13,012 nt of DNA from Candidatus Tayloriibacteriota bacterium (lineage in GTDB: Bacteria > Patescibacteriota > Minisyncoccia > Phycocordibacterales > GWA1-40-21), in contig JAPLZG010000127.1 of NCBI GenBank assembly GCA_026395155.1, forward strand, positions 1,481 through 14,492, written 5' to 3'. Position numbers and translations under genes: made by a program. Of the stretch, positions 1 through 6,752 are shown piece after piece. A model generated the notes under the pieces. The model was not told the DNA's origin, did no database searches, and worked only from the letters and a program-made list of their open reading frames with translations. How positions within the stretch are numbered: position 1 is the first letter of the stretch; every line of letters starts with the position of its first letter.

Positions 1-572
1 ATATCTTCAGCTAAATTTAAAAACTGTTTTGCTTTTTGTTTATTCTCAAGCAATCCAATATCTCTTCTTACTGGATTCCCAGTGATAGCCACTTTTGAAG
101 AATCAAAAAAAGTTGAGGCTTCAGGATACGATACTGCGATTCTCTTTGCAAATTTACCAGCCCAAATATTTGTCCTTCCGGGGACACTATCTGACTCATG
201 AATAAATACTGGTATTTTTAATAATCTTGCAGCAAAAAGAACAGGAAAGCTCGTATATGCACCTTTACTGAAAATAATATCTGGATACAAATTAAAAATC
301 TTAACTGTAGATTTAATAATTCCGCTAATTGTTTTAAATAGATCAAAAAAATTTAATATTGAAAAGTACCTTCGCATTTTGCCAGCTGGTATTTTTATAA
401 ATTCGATATTATTTTCTAAAAGCATATTTGTATCATGGGGAGAATCTGACATATAAAAAAGCTCAACAGTAAGAAGCTTCTCTTCTTTAACTATTTTATT
501 TATCTCTTCTGCAACAGCAATTAAAGGATAAAAATGACCACCAGTTCCACCTCCTGTTAGAAGTATCTTCAT
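1..572 (-). CDS. murG: MurG, UDP-GlcNAc:undecaprenyl-PP-MurNAc-pentapeptide GlcNAc transferase (3' end outside window)
   Basis: MurG adds GlcNAc to lipid I to make lipid II on the inner face of the membrane. About 190 N-terminal residues are visible; the C-terminal UDP-GlcNAc-binding half lies beyond position 1. The protein opens with MKILLTGGGTGGHFYP, the glycine-rich loop typical of MurG. Further on come SKGAYTSFPV, matching the second glycine-rich segment, and HESDSVPGRTN, matching the HEQN..GxxN segment of E. coli MurG. The ITGNPVR stretch near the visible end also fits the family. The ATG at 570-572 lies 11 bases after the ftsW stop, so the two are probably co-transcribed. The start context is A-rich (AAATAAAATG) with no Shine-Dalgarno site. 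Identification is firm; only completeness is unknown. Confidence 0.95.
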   Translation of the reverse strand, partial: MKILLTGGGTGGHFYPLIAVAEEINKIVKEEKLLTVELFYMSDSPHDTNMLLENNIEFIKIPAGKMRRYFSILNFFDLFKTISGIIKSTVKIFNLYPDIIFSKGAYTSFPVLFAARLLKIPVFIHESDSVPGRTNIWAGKFAKRIAVSYPEASTFFDSSKVAITGNPVRRDIGLLENKQKAKQFLNLAED

Positions 573-583
573 TTTATTTGTAA

Positions 584-1684
584 TTAATTTTTAACATATT
601 TTGATACATTTAATACTATACCTATTTGTGCGAGAACTAAAAACATTGCTGTTCCACCTTGGCTAAAAAAAGCTAAAGGAATCCCCGAGATCGGTATTAT
701 TCCAAGCACTGATGTAATATTAATCAAAGATTGAAACATTATAATTATAACAATTCCAATCACTAAAAGTCCACCAAAGGAATCTGGAGACCTTATTGCT
801 ATTCTGAAACCGCGAAAAACTAAAAATAAAAATAAACACAATATAAATATACAACCAACAAAACCAAGTTCTTCACCCAATACTGCAAAAATTGAATCGC
901 TTATAGATTCTGGTAAAAATTTGAATTTTTGAATACTTTGCCCAAATCCTCTTCCAAAAATTTGACCGGAACCAACAGCAATAAGTGATTGTTGAAGCTG
1001 ATACCCAGAAGATAAAGAATTTACAGATGGATTAAAATAAGATTGAATTCTTGACATTATATAAGGTCTAGAAAAAGCTAAAACAGTTAAGCAGAGAATT
1101 CCGACAAAACCAAGAAGAAATATATGTCTAAATTTTCCACCAGCAACAATAAGCATAACAATTCCAGTAAAACATATAACTAAAAAAGAGTCCGTATCAG
1201 GTTGTAAAAGTAAAAGTGTGCCTATTATAGACAAAATTATTGACAGTGGTAATGGTCCATAATTAAATTGCTGTGCTTTATCTTTTACGAAAGAAAGCCA
1301 AGCAGACCAATAAACAACAAATCCAAGATTGAGGAGTGCTACTGGTTGAAAAGAAAATCCAAAAATCGATATCCATCTTTTTGCCCCATTTAATGACAAG
1401 CCAATTTGAGGTATAAAAACTAAACTAACTAATAATAAAGAAAAAATAAAGAAAATAAGCGCATATTTTTTAAAGATTTTATAGTTTATTTTAGAAAAAA
1501 TAAAACAGAAAACAAAGCCAAGAATAATTCCAAAAAAAGCTTGCTTAAAAGTAATAGAACTAAATTGCACGCTATCTTTTGCCAAAATCCCCATTGAAGC
1601 AGAAAGAAATACAGCAAAACCAATTGCAGTCAAAAATATAACTGAAAACAGAAATATTTTATCTACTCCAAGATTTTTTGTCAT
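584..1684 (-). CDS. ftsW: FtsW, lipid II glycosyltransferase of the division machinery (SEDS family)
   Basis: This is a 366-residue polytopic membrane protein of the SEDS family (FtsW/RodA/SpoVE), which polymerises lipid II into glycan strands. Hydrophobic segments run along the whole length. Family motifs are visible: NGAKRWI at about residues 99-105, QPD at 161-163, and the signature from GRGFGQS (244-250) through KFLPES to AVLGEELG (267-274). The catalytic aspartate of that region corresponds to Asp263. The usual QPSE(F) motif reads QPVALLN (113-119), a local divergence. FtsW is preferred over RodA because the gene sits between mraY and murG, the standard order of the division and cell-wall cluster. 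Its ATG overlaps the mraY stop by one base (TAATG), indicating translational coupling. Confidence 0.93.
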   Translation of the reverse strand: MTKNLGVDKIFLFSVIFLTAIGFAVFLSASMGILAKDSVQFSSITFKQAFFGIILGFVFCFIFSKINYKIFKKYALIFFIFSLLLVSLVFIPQIGLSLNGAKRWISIFGFSFQPVALLNLGFVVYWSAWLSFVKDKAQQFNYGPLPLSIILSIIGTLLLLQPDTDSFLVICFTGIVMLIVAGGKFRHIFLLGFVGILCLTVLAFSRPYIMSRIQSYFNPSVNSLSSGYQLQQSLIAVGSGQIFGRGFGQSIQKFKFLPESISDSIFAVLGEELGFVGCIFILCLFLFLVFRGFRIAIRSPDSFGGLLVIGIVIIIMFQSLINITSVLGIIPISGIPLAFFSQGGTAMFLVLAQIGIVLNVSKYVKN

Positions 1685-2754
1685 TATATAAGAGCCAAAA
1701 TTAAACCGAGAATAGCAAAAATTAGACTAACAACCCAATATCTCATTGTGACTTTGAATGCAGGCCATCCTATTGCTTCAAAATGATGATGGAGCGGAGC
1801 AACAAGAAAAACTTTTTTACCACCACGTAATTTTTTTGATAATATTTGAATAATTACAGAAGCGGTTGTAATAATTAATGGAAAGGCGATTATTGGTAAA
1901 ACGGCGATACCCCTGCCTTCTCCTAATGAATCCGTCATAAAAGCGACTACTGCAAGCGTAATTGTAAGGGCCATACTACCAGTTTCTGACATATAAAATC
2001 TCGCTGGAGGAATATTAAACCAAAGAAAAGCTAAAATCGAACCAGCAATAACAGCACAAAAAGCTGCAAGATTTATTTGATTTTGAAAAAAAGCAATTCC
2101 AGAATACGCAGAGAAAATTATTGCAAAAACCCCTCCAGCCAAACCATCGATCCCATCTATAACTCCTCCAGAATACATAAGAAGTGTTACTAAAACAAAA
2201 AATGGAATAAACCATAATCCGATATTTATTCCTGACATAAGAGGCAAATTTACAGAATTTACATCAAGCTTAAAATAAAACCAAAGAGAAATTAAAAAGG
2301 AAATTAGTGCCACAAGAATTAATCTTTTTTTCAAAGAAAGTCCACCTGCATAATTCCCCCCCAATCCTCTTATTTCCAAGACATCATCAACAAGCCCAAC
2401 TATTGCACCAAAAATTAAAATACAAAGAGGTATCCAAGTTTGATCTCTACTAAGAAAATCTAATTTTGTAAAAATACCACCATAAAAAATATGTCCCACA
2501 ATCCAAAAAAGTAATGTAACAATCAAAACAGAGACCCAAATAACAATACCACCCATTCTCGGTGTGCTTACTTCCCTTTCAGCATGGAGACTATTAAAAA
2601 TAGGAGTACCACCGCCATCAATAGAAACGGTCTTTGCCTTCTTTTTCCACATTTTATATTTATACAAATATTTTGTGAGAATTGGAGTAAAACCAATACC
2701 TACTATAAAGGCGATAACTGATGGTAAAATTATTTTAATTAAATCTATGGCCAT
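1684..2754 (-). CDS. mraY: MraY, phospho-MurNAc-pentapeptide translocase (lipid I synthase)
   Basis: MraY transfers phospho-MurNAc-pentapeptide to undecaprenyl phosphate at the membrane, making lipid I. The protein is 356 residues and multi-spanning. Landmarks are STPRMGG (63-69), the DD pair at 123-124 (VGLVDDVLEIRG), DGIDGLAGG at 200-208, and PLHHHFEAIGW at 320-330 with the HHH motif. The loop that reads MGDVGS in E. coli reads MSETGS here (255-260), so the conserved aspartate is replaced by Glu257. Between the first helix and TPRMGG there is a longer hydrophilic stretch (residues 35-62) than in the E. coli enzyme. It is the first visible gene of the mraY-ftsW-murG operon, about 100 bases downstream of the winged-helix gene with a hairpin between them, so its promoter probably lies in 2755-2815. 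I found no convincing -35/-10 pair. Confidence 0.95.
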   Translation of the reverse strand: MAIDLIKIILPSVIAFIVGIGFTPILTKYLYKYKMWKKKAKTVSIDGGGTPIFNSLHAEREVSTPRMGGIVIWVSVLIVTLLFWIVGHIFYGGIFTKLDFLSRDQTWIPLCILIFGAIVGLVDDVLEIRGLGGNYAGGLSLKKRLILVALISFLISLWFYFKLDVNSVNLPLMSGINIGLWFIPFFVLVTLLMYSGGVIDGIDGLAGGVFAIIFSAYSGIAFFQNQINLAAFCAVIAGSILAFLWFNIPPARFYMSETGSMALTITLAVVAFMTDSLGEGRGIAVLPIIAFPLIITTASVIIQILSKKLRGGKKVFLVAPLHHHFEAIGWPAFKVTMRYWVVSLIFAILGLILALI

Positions 2755-2819
2755 ATATTCTATATACTATCATAATGTTAAAAGTCTATAAAGTGAAAAA
2801 CTCTCCATATATTCAAACC

Positions 2820-2847
2820 AAACGGCTCAACGTGCGTCGAGCCGTTT
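2820..2847 (-). terminator. Hairpin between the winged-helix gene and mraY, probable terminator (copy 1 of a repeated palindrome)
   Basis: The arms AAACGGCTC (2820-2828) and GAGCCGTTT (2839-2847) pair perfectly. After one A/C mismatch, ACG and CGT can extend the stem inward. It lies 9 bases past the stop of the winged-helix gene and before mraY, where a terminator is expected. The minus-strand sequence after the stem (GGTTTGAAT) is only weakly U-rich, so termination efficiency is uncertain. Bases 2816-2831 are identical to 6658-6673, the left half of a second copy. Confidence 0.6.
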
Positions 2848-2856
2848 CTAGTCTCT

Positions 2857-3189
2857 CTAAACCTTCTCGTAAAACACATCCTTACCAGTATTACCTACCT
2901 GTCGCACCAGTCCTTCATTTTCAAGCTCTTGAAGGTACCTTTCAGCTGTTGCATCAGATATTCCGAGCATTTGTTCCACGTAATTATTTGTTAGAGGTTG
3001 GTTACCGCTTTCCATAAGTCCCAGTATAGCTTCCAGATTTAATTTCTTCTCCTCTGCTTGCTTTTCAATCAGGCTCTTTTGTTTAACCCTCGTCTCATTA
3101 AGAAATTTCCTTTTCCCTAACCAATACCCTAAAGCTACAGCGATGATTCCTGCAATTATTAATATAATGATGTTTATTTCAATATTCAT
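2857..3189 (-). CDS. Membrane-anchored winged-helix DNA-binding protein
   Basis: This 110-residue protein has three parts: a hydrophobic N-terminal helix (about residues 6-24, ending GYWLGKR), a charged, probably coiled-coil linker (about 28-55), and a C-terminal winged-helix domain (about 55-110). The latter includes LTNNYVEQMLGISDATAERY, a recognisable helix-turn-helix, followed by LQELENEGLVRQVG and a wing ending DVFYEKV. From memory, such short membrane-tethered helix-turn-helix proteins recur in Parcubacteria, but I know of no assigned role. The layout suggests a regulator or nucleoid-membrane tether held at the membrane; that is inference. It stands alone, with a strong terminator upstream (3307-3344) and a hairpin downstream (2820-2847). 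A TATAAT box and a palindrome lie upstream. The start context is AATAAAATG. Confidence 0.75.
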   Translation of the reverse strand: MNIEINIIILIIAGIIAVALGYWLGKRKFLNETRVKQKSLIEKQAEEKKLNLEAILGLMESGNQPLTNNYVEQMLGISDATAERYLQELENEGLVRQVGNTGKDVFYEKV

Positions 3190-3239
3190 TTTATTCTTGT
3201 TTTAAGCCATTTTTTGATAAATTACTAATTTAAACTTTA

Positions 3240-3260
3240 CAAGTCACTTGCTATATTATA
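3240..3260 (-). promoter_or_regulatory. Candidate -10 box and operator-like palindrome upstream of the winged-helix gene
   Basis: On the minus strand a perfect TATAAT occupies 3260-3255. Four bases further on lies the palindrome CAAGT-G-ACTTG (3250-3240), which would cover the expected transcription start. No good -35 hexamer is found at 16-18 bases. The 157-base gap between the terminator at 3307-3344 and the ATG at 3189 must contain a promoter if the terminator works. A repressor binding the palindrome, perhaps the gene's own product, is a guess. Confidence 0.35.
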
Positions 3261-3306
3261 CCCCTTTTGATACACTTCTTATATACATAAACAATATGTT
3301 TGTGAC

Positions 3307-3344
3307 CAAAAAAGTGTGTCCTAGGTCTAGGGCCCACTTTTTTG
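3307..3344 (-). terminator. Strong rho-independent terminator at the end of the methyltransferase/DUF262/DUF3800 operon
   Basis: The ten-base outer arms CAAAAAAGTG (3307-3316) and CACTTTTTTG (3335-3344) pair perfectly. Inside them CCTAG (3320-3324) pairs with CTAGG (3327-3331), with one mismatch and one G-T pair between the two helices. The A-run on one side and T-run on the other mean it could work in either direction. It begins 2 bases after the DUF3800 stop codon, so its natural role is ending that operon. Confidence 0.85.
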
Positions 3345-3346
3345 TT

Positions 3347-4018
3347 TTAATAAACCTTGTATAAATATTTTTTATTCATTATCTTCTTCAAATCTTTATT
3401 TTTCCCGGTAAAATGATCTTTGATTGCTCCACTAACCAAATCAGATAATTGCATAGCATTCACATATTCAGAACTAACATGAGTAATATGCTTGATACGT
3501 TCAATAGTCTTTGTATTCACTCTCTCAATCAGATATTTATTAAAATGATCAAACTCACCCTTATACATTCGTCTGTCAGCTCGATCAATTACTGCTTCTA
3601 TTCCGTTAGTCCCACAACCCTTGGCAGCAAAAATTAATAGTTTTGAGAGATTATAATCATCAAAAATATTATGTAATTTTGCATGACCAGCGGTCGCAAA
3701 CTGTCCTTTGTAGATTCTCTTATCCACCAATCGCCAATAAACCTGTATCTCAATCTTATTTACTAAGTCCAGAATATCGTCATACATTTCAAGTGGAATA
3801 ATAGTTGATTTTATTTCACTTCTAAAACCATACTTATGCCTGATTTCCAGAATGCCGTTTTCTAAGGCAAAAAGCTTTTTAGAATCAAGACAAATAGCTG
3901 ACAAAATATAATAAAGACTAGCCCCTGTCGGCACCTTCTCCCCTGCGTCATTGATTGTATAAGGTTTACCCGGATCTCCCGACTCATCTATGAAAATGTA
4001 ATGTTGAATATTCGCCAT
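3347..4018 (-). CDS. DUF3800 family protein (putative RNase H-fold nuclease)
   Basis: This 223-residue protein has the two hallmarks of DUF3800: FIDESGD near the N-terminus (residues 9-15) and Q190-LSDLVSGAI near the C-terminus, equivalent to the usual QxADxxAG motif. A third acidic cluster, VIDRADRR (143-150), lies between them. The family is thought to have an RNase H-like fold with these acidic residues as a candidate metal site, but its biochemical role is not settled. Its members are often found beside restriction and phage-defence genes. It is the last of four genes transcribed together: the ATG at 4016-4018 lies 3 bases after the DUF262 stop, and a terminator follows at once. The length looks complete. 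Family assignment is confident; function is inferred from fold and company. Confidence 0.85.
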   Translation of the reverse strand: MANIQHYIFIDESGDPGKPYTINDAGEKVPTGASLYYILSAICLDSKKLFALENGILEIRHKYGFRSEIKSTIIPLEMYDDILDLVNKIEIQVYWRLVDKRIYKGQFATAGHAKLHNIFDDYNLSKLLIFAAKGCGTNGIEAVIDRADRRMYKGEFDHFNKYLIERVNTKTIERIKHITHVSSEYVNAMQLSDLVSGAIKDHFTGKNKDLKKIMNKKYLYKVY

Positions 4019-4021
4019 ATG

Positions 4022-4939
4022 TTATTTCCCCGATTTGGTTCTATTACATTCTTTACACAACATCTGGCAATTTTTTGAGATAGTTTTTCCACCCTCATGC
4101 CATGGTTTGATATGGTCGGCTAATTCTTTTAATTCGGTTTCTAATTTATTGGTATTTTGTTTTTTATCTTTGAATTGATTAAATAACTCTCCCCAATTTA
4201 CATTCACCATTTCTCTTCGATATTCAGGAAAAGTCTTTCGCACCCACGAGATAGCCTCTTGGAAATACTGCCACAATTCATTCGCATTTTTATCATGCTG
4301 ATGTTTTGCCATATAACCGGCAACATTTCCTTCATTAATCCAAGAAAGTGCCGTCTCCAGATATTCCTGCCTTATTGGTGAACCCCCAACCAACTGACCC
4401 CCGTCATTTGCTAAGAGATAAGCCGCGCAGTTTGACTTGCTAAATTTGAGTTTTGCGTCCGAAAGCCATGGACCAGTATAGATAGCATTAAGCAACTCTT
4501 GAGGAGTCAGTTTTTCACCAGCGGTATTTATAATTTCAAACCATTTAATACGCTCTTTATCAGTTCCATCACAAAAATAAATCATCAATTCATAATTAAG
4601 TATCTGATCTTTTTCCTCTTTCGTAAGGTTGTGAAAATATCGGTCATTTATTGAATAATCACCATTCACATACTGACAAATACTTAATGTGCGTTGCTGA
4701 CCGTCGAGTAATTCATAATTACCAGCACTATTTTCTATCCAATACATCACGTTTAGCGGAAATTGATTTTGAACGGTATTTATTACCGCATTGCGTTGTT
4801 CTGGTTTATAAACAAACTCTCTTTGATATTTTGGACGAATATCTAATTTACCACCAAAAGCAGTAACGCCCTCTTCCAAACTATCTTTATAATCTTTTAC
4901 CACCTCTGCTACTTTTATTTTATGTAAATCTATTTTCAT
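4022..4939 (-). CDS. DUF262 protein with a shortened C-terminal HNH domain
   Basis: Residues 1 to about 100 carry the DUF262 (ParB/Srx-like, GmrS-type) core: IRPKYQREFVYKPEQRN (34-50) and ELLDGQQRTLSI (76-87). A helical region follows, and the C-terminus (274-305) is an HNH segment: ADHIKPWHEGG, then NCQMLCKECN with a CxxC at 295/298. Related DUF262-HNH proteins I remember carry about 60 further residues just before ADH: a YLL..R.F..NQ..EA..RQ region and a first CPxC knuckle. Here LETELKEL runs straight into ADHIKPW, so half of the zinc site and the first part of the HNH fold seem deleted in frame. The N-terminal domain looks intact and could still bind or hydrolyse nucleotide. The ATG overlaps the previous stop by 4 bases (ATGA). 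Its base composition is uneven, with GC-rich patches such as 4381-4440. Confidence 0.85.
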   Translation of the reverse strand: MKIDLHKIKVAEVVKDYKDSLEEGVTAFGGKLDIRPKYQREFVYKPEQRNAVINTVQNQFPLNVMYWIENSAGNYELLDGQQRTLSICQYVNGDYSINDRYFHNLTKEEKDQILNYELMIYFCDGTDKERIKWFEIINTAGEKLTPQELLNAIYTGPWLSDAKLKFSKSNCAAYLLANDGGQLVGGSPIRQEYLETALSWINEGNVAGYMAKHQHDKNANELWQYFQEAISWVRKTFPEYRREMVNVNWGELFNQFKDKKQNTNKLETELKELADHIKPWHEGGKTISKNCQMLCKECNRTKSGK

Positions 4940-5544
4940 TTTATTTTAGATAATTTATTTAAACTTGTAAATATAGTAGTACCTGAGATTTGAGGAATAG
5001 AATTTATATATTTTTCAAAATACTTTTGGGGTTTATTAAAACTAAATATAAAATCTTCTTCATTTGCTTTATCTATCATTTGCTTTTTTGTTTTTTGATA
5101 CTCTTCCTCATCTTTAAAATTATAGGCTAATTCTAAAAGTTTTCTTTGAATTTCTTTTGCTTTTTCTTCTCTGGCAACGACAATATATCTACGCCATTGT
5201 TCTAATTCTAATTGGGCAGCCTTACATATATTAAAAAAATCACTTAGCAGTTTAAAATCATTTGCAGACAGATAACGAGTAAAAATTTGATAATTTTTGT
5301 CCCAACTACAAGTAGTTAAAATTGATATAGATTCATTCTGAACATCAAAACCGCTATTAATGATTATTTGTAAAGAATTTTCAGCATGCTTAATTTCATT
5401 TAATAAAATAATTACTGCTTCCTTATCTCTTAATCTTACCTGTGATTTATAAACAAACCACGCAATAAGTGCCGTCAAAATAGTTGCAATTCCAGCAGAA
5501 TCACCACTTAACAACCATACTAAAAATTCATTTAAAATTTTCAT
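4936..5544 (-). CDS. Membrane-anchored protein of unknown function in the methyltransferase operon
   Basis: I do not recognise a family for this 202-residue protein. It has one N-terminal hydrophobic helix (about residues 16-32, SAGIATILTALIAWFVY), then a basic flank (KSQVRLRDK), then a mainly helical cytoplasmic part. The latter includes LEQWRRYIVVAREEKAKEI and a lysine/glutamate-rich coiled-coil-like stretch to about 165. No catalytic motif is apparent. This layout of one membrane anchor with a helical tail is common among uncharacterised genes in restriction and abortive-infection loci. It is tightly coupled: one base separates it from the methyltransferase stop, and it overlaps the next gene by 4 bases. 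The gene is markedly AT-rich (bases 5041-5100 are about 20% GC), unlike the DUF262 gene beside it. It could be a late insertion into the cassette or a true subunit. Confidence 0.7.
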   Translation of the reverse strand: MKILNEFLVWLLSGDSAGIATILTALIAWFVYKSQVRLRDKEAVIILLNEIKHAENSLQIIINSGFDVQNESISILTTCSWDKNYQIFTRYLSANDFKLLSDFFNICKAAQLELEQWRRYIVVAREEKAKEIQRKLLELAYNFKDEEEYQKTKKQMIDKANEEDFIFSFNKPQKYFEKYINSIPQISGTTIFTSLNKLSKIK

Positions 5545-5545
5545 A

Positions 5546-6613
5546 TTATTTTTGTAATTTATTATTTTTAATTAAAATACGATTAAATATTTTTACACCC
5601 TTAAGTAAAGTAAAGCATTCGTAACCAATCCATCTTGCAGAATTAGCAATACCTAATATTTCAAACTGTGTTGGATTATATTTATCAACAAAGGTAATTG
5701 GTACACCCATCACACCTTTATAGTCCATTGGGATATCGGCTACTTTATCAACATTTATAACGTCATAGTTATCATATTTAGGAAATTCTTTTGGTGTGTA
5801 TTTTTTATACAAAACTATTTTTTCATTACGTTTTGTGGTATCCAAGTTTGTATACCAAACAATTCTACCCATACTAAAAAACTTTGTACCATTTTCAATT
5901 TTTATCCTCGATTCAGTCTCAATATTATAATCATCTGGAACCTGAAACCATTTCGTACCTCCATTATCATAACCATGCCATAGTTTATTTTCCTTAATGA
6001 AACCAAAAGTTTCTTTATAAGAAACCGCATTTTGATCACCTAAAATCAAAAATTTTCTATTATACTCTATTAGTTGTGCTATGTACTCACGAAACAAAGA
6101 AAAAGGCGGGTTGGTGACAACAATATCCGCTTGTTTAAGTAATTCTACACTTTCCGGGCTTCTAAAATCCCCGTCTCCCTCCATTGGTGACCATTCATTA
6201 TTTTTATTCGCTTTAAGTTGCTCGGCGATATCACGCAAATCAAATGCTCCATCGCCATCTATATCACTGACTTCATTGATAATAAATTTATTAGCTGTGA
6301 CTTTTGGACGTCCTTTTGACTTAGCCAATTTCTTATCATCACCAAACAGACCCAACTGTGTATTGGCAATCGGTGATGGCTTATAACTTGTTGCAATAAG
6401 TCTCTTTAAACCCAAAGCATTAAAATTTGATGCAAAGTATTTAAAAAAATTACTTTCAAAAGGGTCATCACAATTACAATAGACTATCTTCCCGCGAAAT
6501 TGTTCCTTGTAATGTTTGAGCTCTTTTTCAATATCAACAAGCTGAGTGTAAAACTCATCATTTTTTTCCTTATTAGCCTTATGTAAGTTGCTATTTAATG
6601 ATTTCTTTTCCAT
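5546..6613 (-). CDS. EcoRI-family adenine-specific DNA methyltransferase
   Basis: This 355-residue protein belongs to the M.EcoRI-like N6-adenine methyltransferase family, which transfers methyl from S-adenosylmethionine to adenine in a DNA target. Seen directly: DEFYTQ at 19-24, CNCDDPFESNFFKYF (46-60), and the catalytic motif IV NPPF at 168-171 within DIVVTNPPFSLFREYI. The C-terminal part (from about 290) includes GVPITFVDKYNPTQFEILG and KGVKIFNRILIK, as in relatives. The DNA target cannot be read from sequence. It is the first gene of the four-gene operon; a weak -10-like TATTAT lies at 6632-6627 on the minus strand, without a clear -35. In my recollection EcoRI-type methylases often neighbour DUF262-HNH genes, which favours a restriction or defence locus over a lone regulatory methylase. 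Confidence 0.88.
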   Translation of the reverse strand: MEKKSLNSNLHKANKEKNDEFYTQLVDIEKELKHYKEQFRGKIVYCNCDDPFESNFFKYFASNFNALGLKRLIATSYKPSPIANTQLGLFGDDKKLAKSKGRPKVTANKFIINEVSDIDGDGAFDLRDIAEQLKANKNNEWSPMEGDGDFRSPESVELLKQADIVVTNPPFSLFREYIAQLIEYNRKFLILGDQNAVSYKETFGFIKENKLWHGYDNGGTKWFQVPDDYNIETESRIKIENGTKFFSMGRIVWYTNLDTTKRNEKIVLYKKYTPKEFPKYDNYDVINVDKVADIPMDYKGVMGVPITFVDKYNPTQFEILGIANSARWIGYECFTLLKGVKIFNRILIKNNKLQK

Positions 6614-6660
6614 GATTAATATTAAAATAATACCATGAAATAGGTCTATTCTCCAGTAAC

Positions 6661-6690
6661 CAAACGGCTCAACTTACGTTGAGCCGTTTG
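6661..6690 (-). terminator. Long perfect hairpin after dac, probable terminator (copy 2 of the repeated palindrome)
   Basis: Thirteen-base perfect arms, CAAACGGCTCAAC (6661-6673) and GTTGAGCCGTTTG (6678-6690), enclose the loop TTAC. It separates the end of dac from the methyltransferase operon. Like copy 1 it lacks a long U-tract on the minus strand. The 16 bases 6658-6673 recur exactly at 2816-2831. Confidence 0.65.
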
Positions 6691-6700
6691 ATTAGTAAGT

Positions 6701-6736
6701 CTCTATCTTTTTCAGATAGAGTCTAAAGCTCTATCT
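6701..6736. repeat. Three-part alternating hairpin, CTCTATCT / AGATAGAG / CTCTATCT
   Basis: CTCTATCT occurs at 6701-6708 and again at 6729-6736. Its exact complement AGATAGAG sits between them at 6714-6721. The middle block can pair with either outer block but not both at once (loops of 5 and 7 bases). It lies in the 168-base gap between dac and the methyltransferase gene, next to the hairpin at 6661-6690. Confidence 0.7.
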
Positions 6737-6752
6737 AACGGGCAATATTTTT

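Noticed and set aside
2015..3017. Additional reading frames over mraY and over the winged-helix gene
   Set aside because: They overlap well-supported genes, have unusual residue composition (Cys/Phe/Trp-rich or low complexity), and show no family motif.
6081..6386. Plus-strand frame of about 100 codons inside the methyltransferase gene
   Set aside because: It is antisense to a conserved coding region and has no motif or start context of its own.
2816..6690. Insertion sequence or integron bounded by the two palindromes
   Set aside because: No transposase or integrase lies inside, and no target-site duplication is visible; each copy sits where a terminator is expected.
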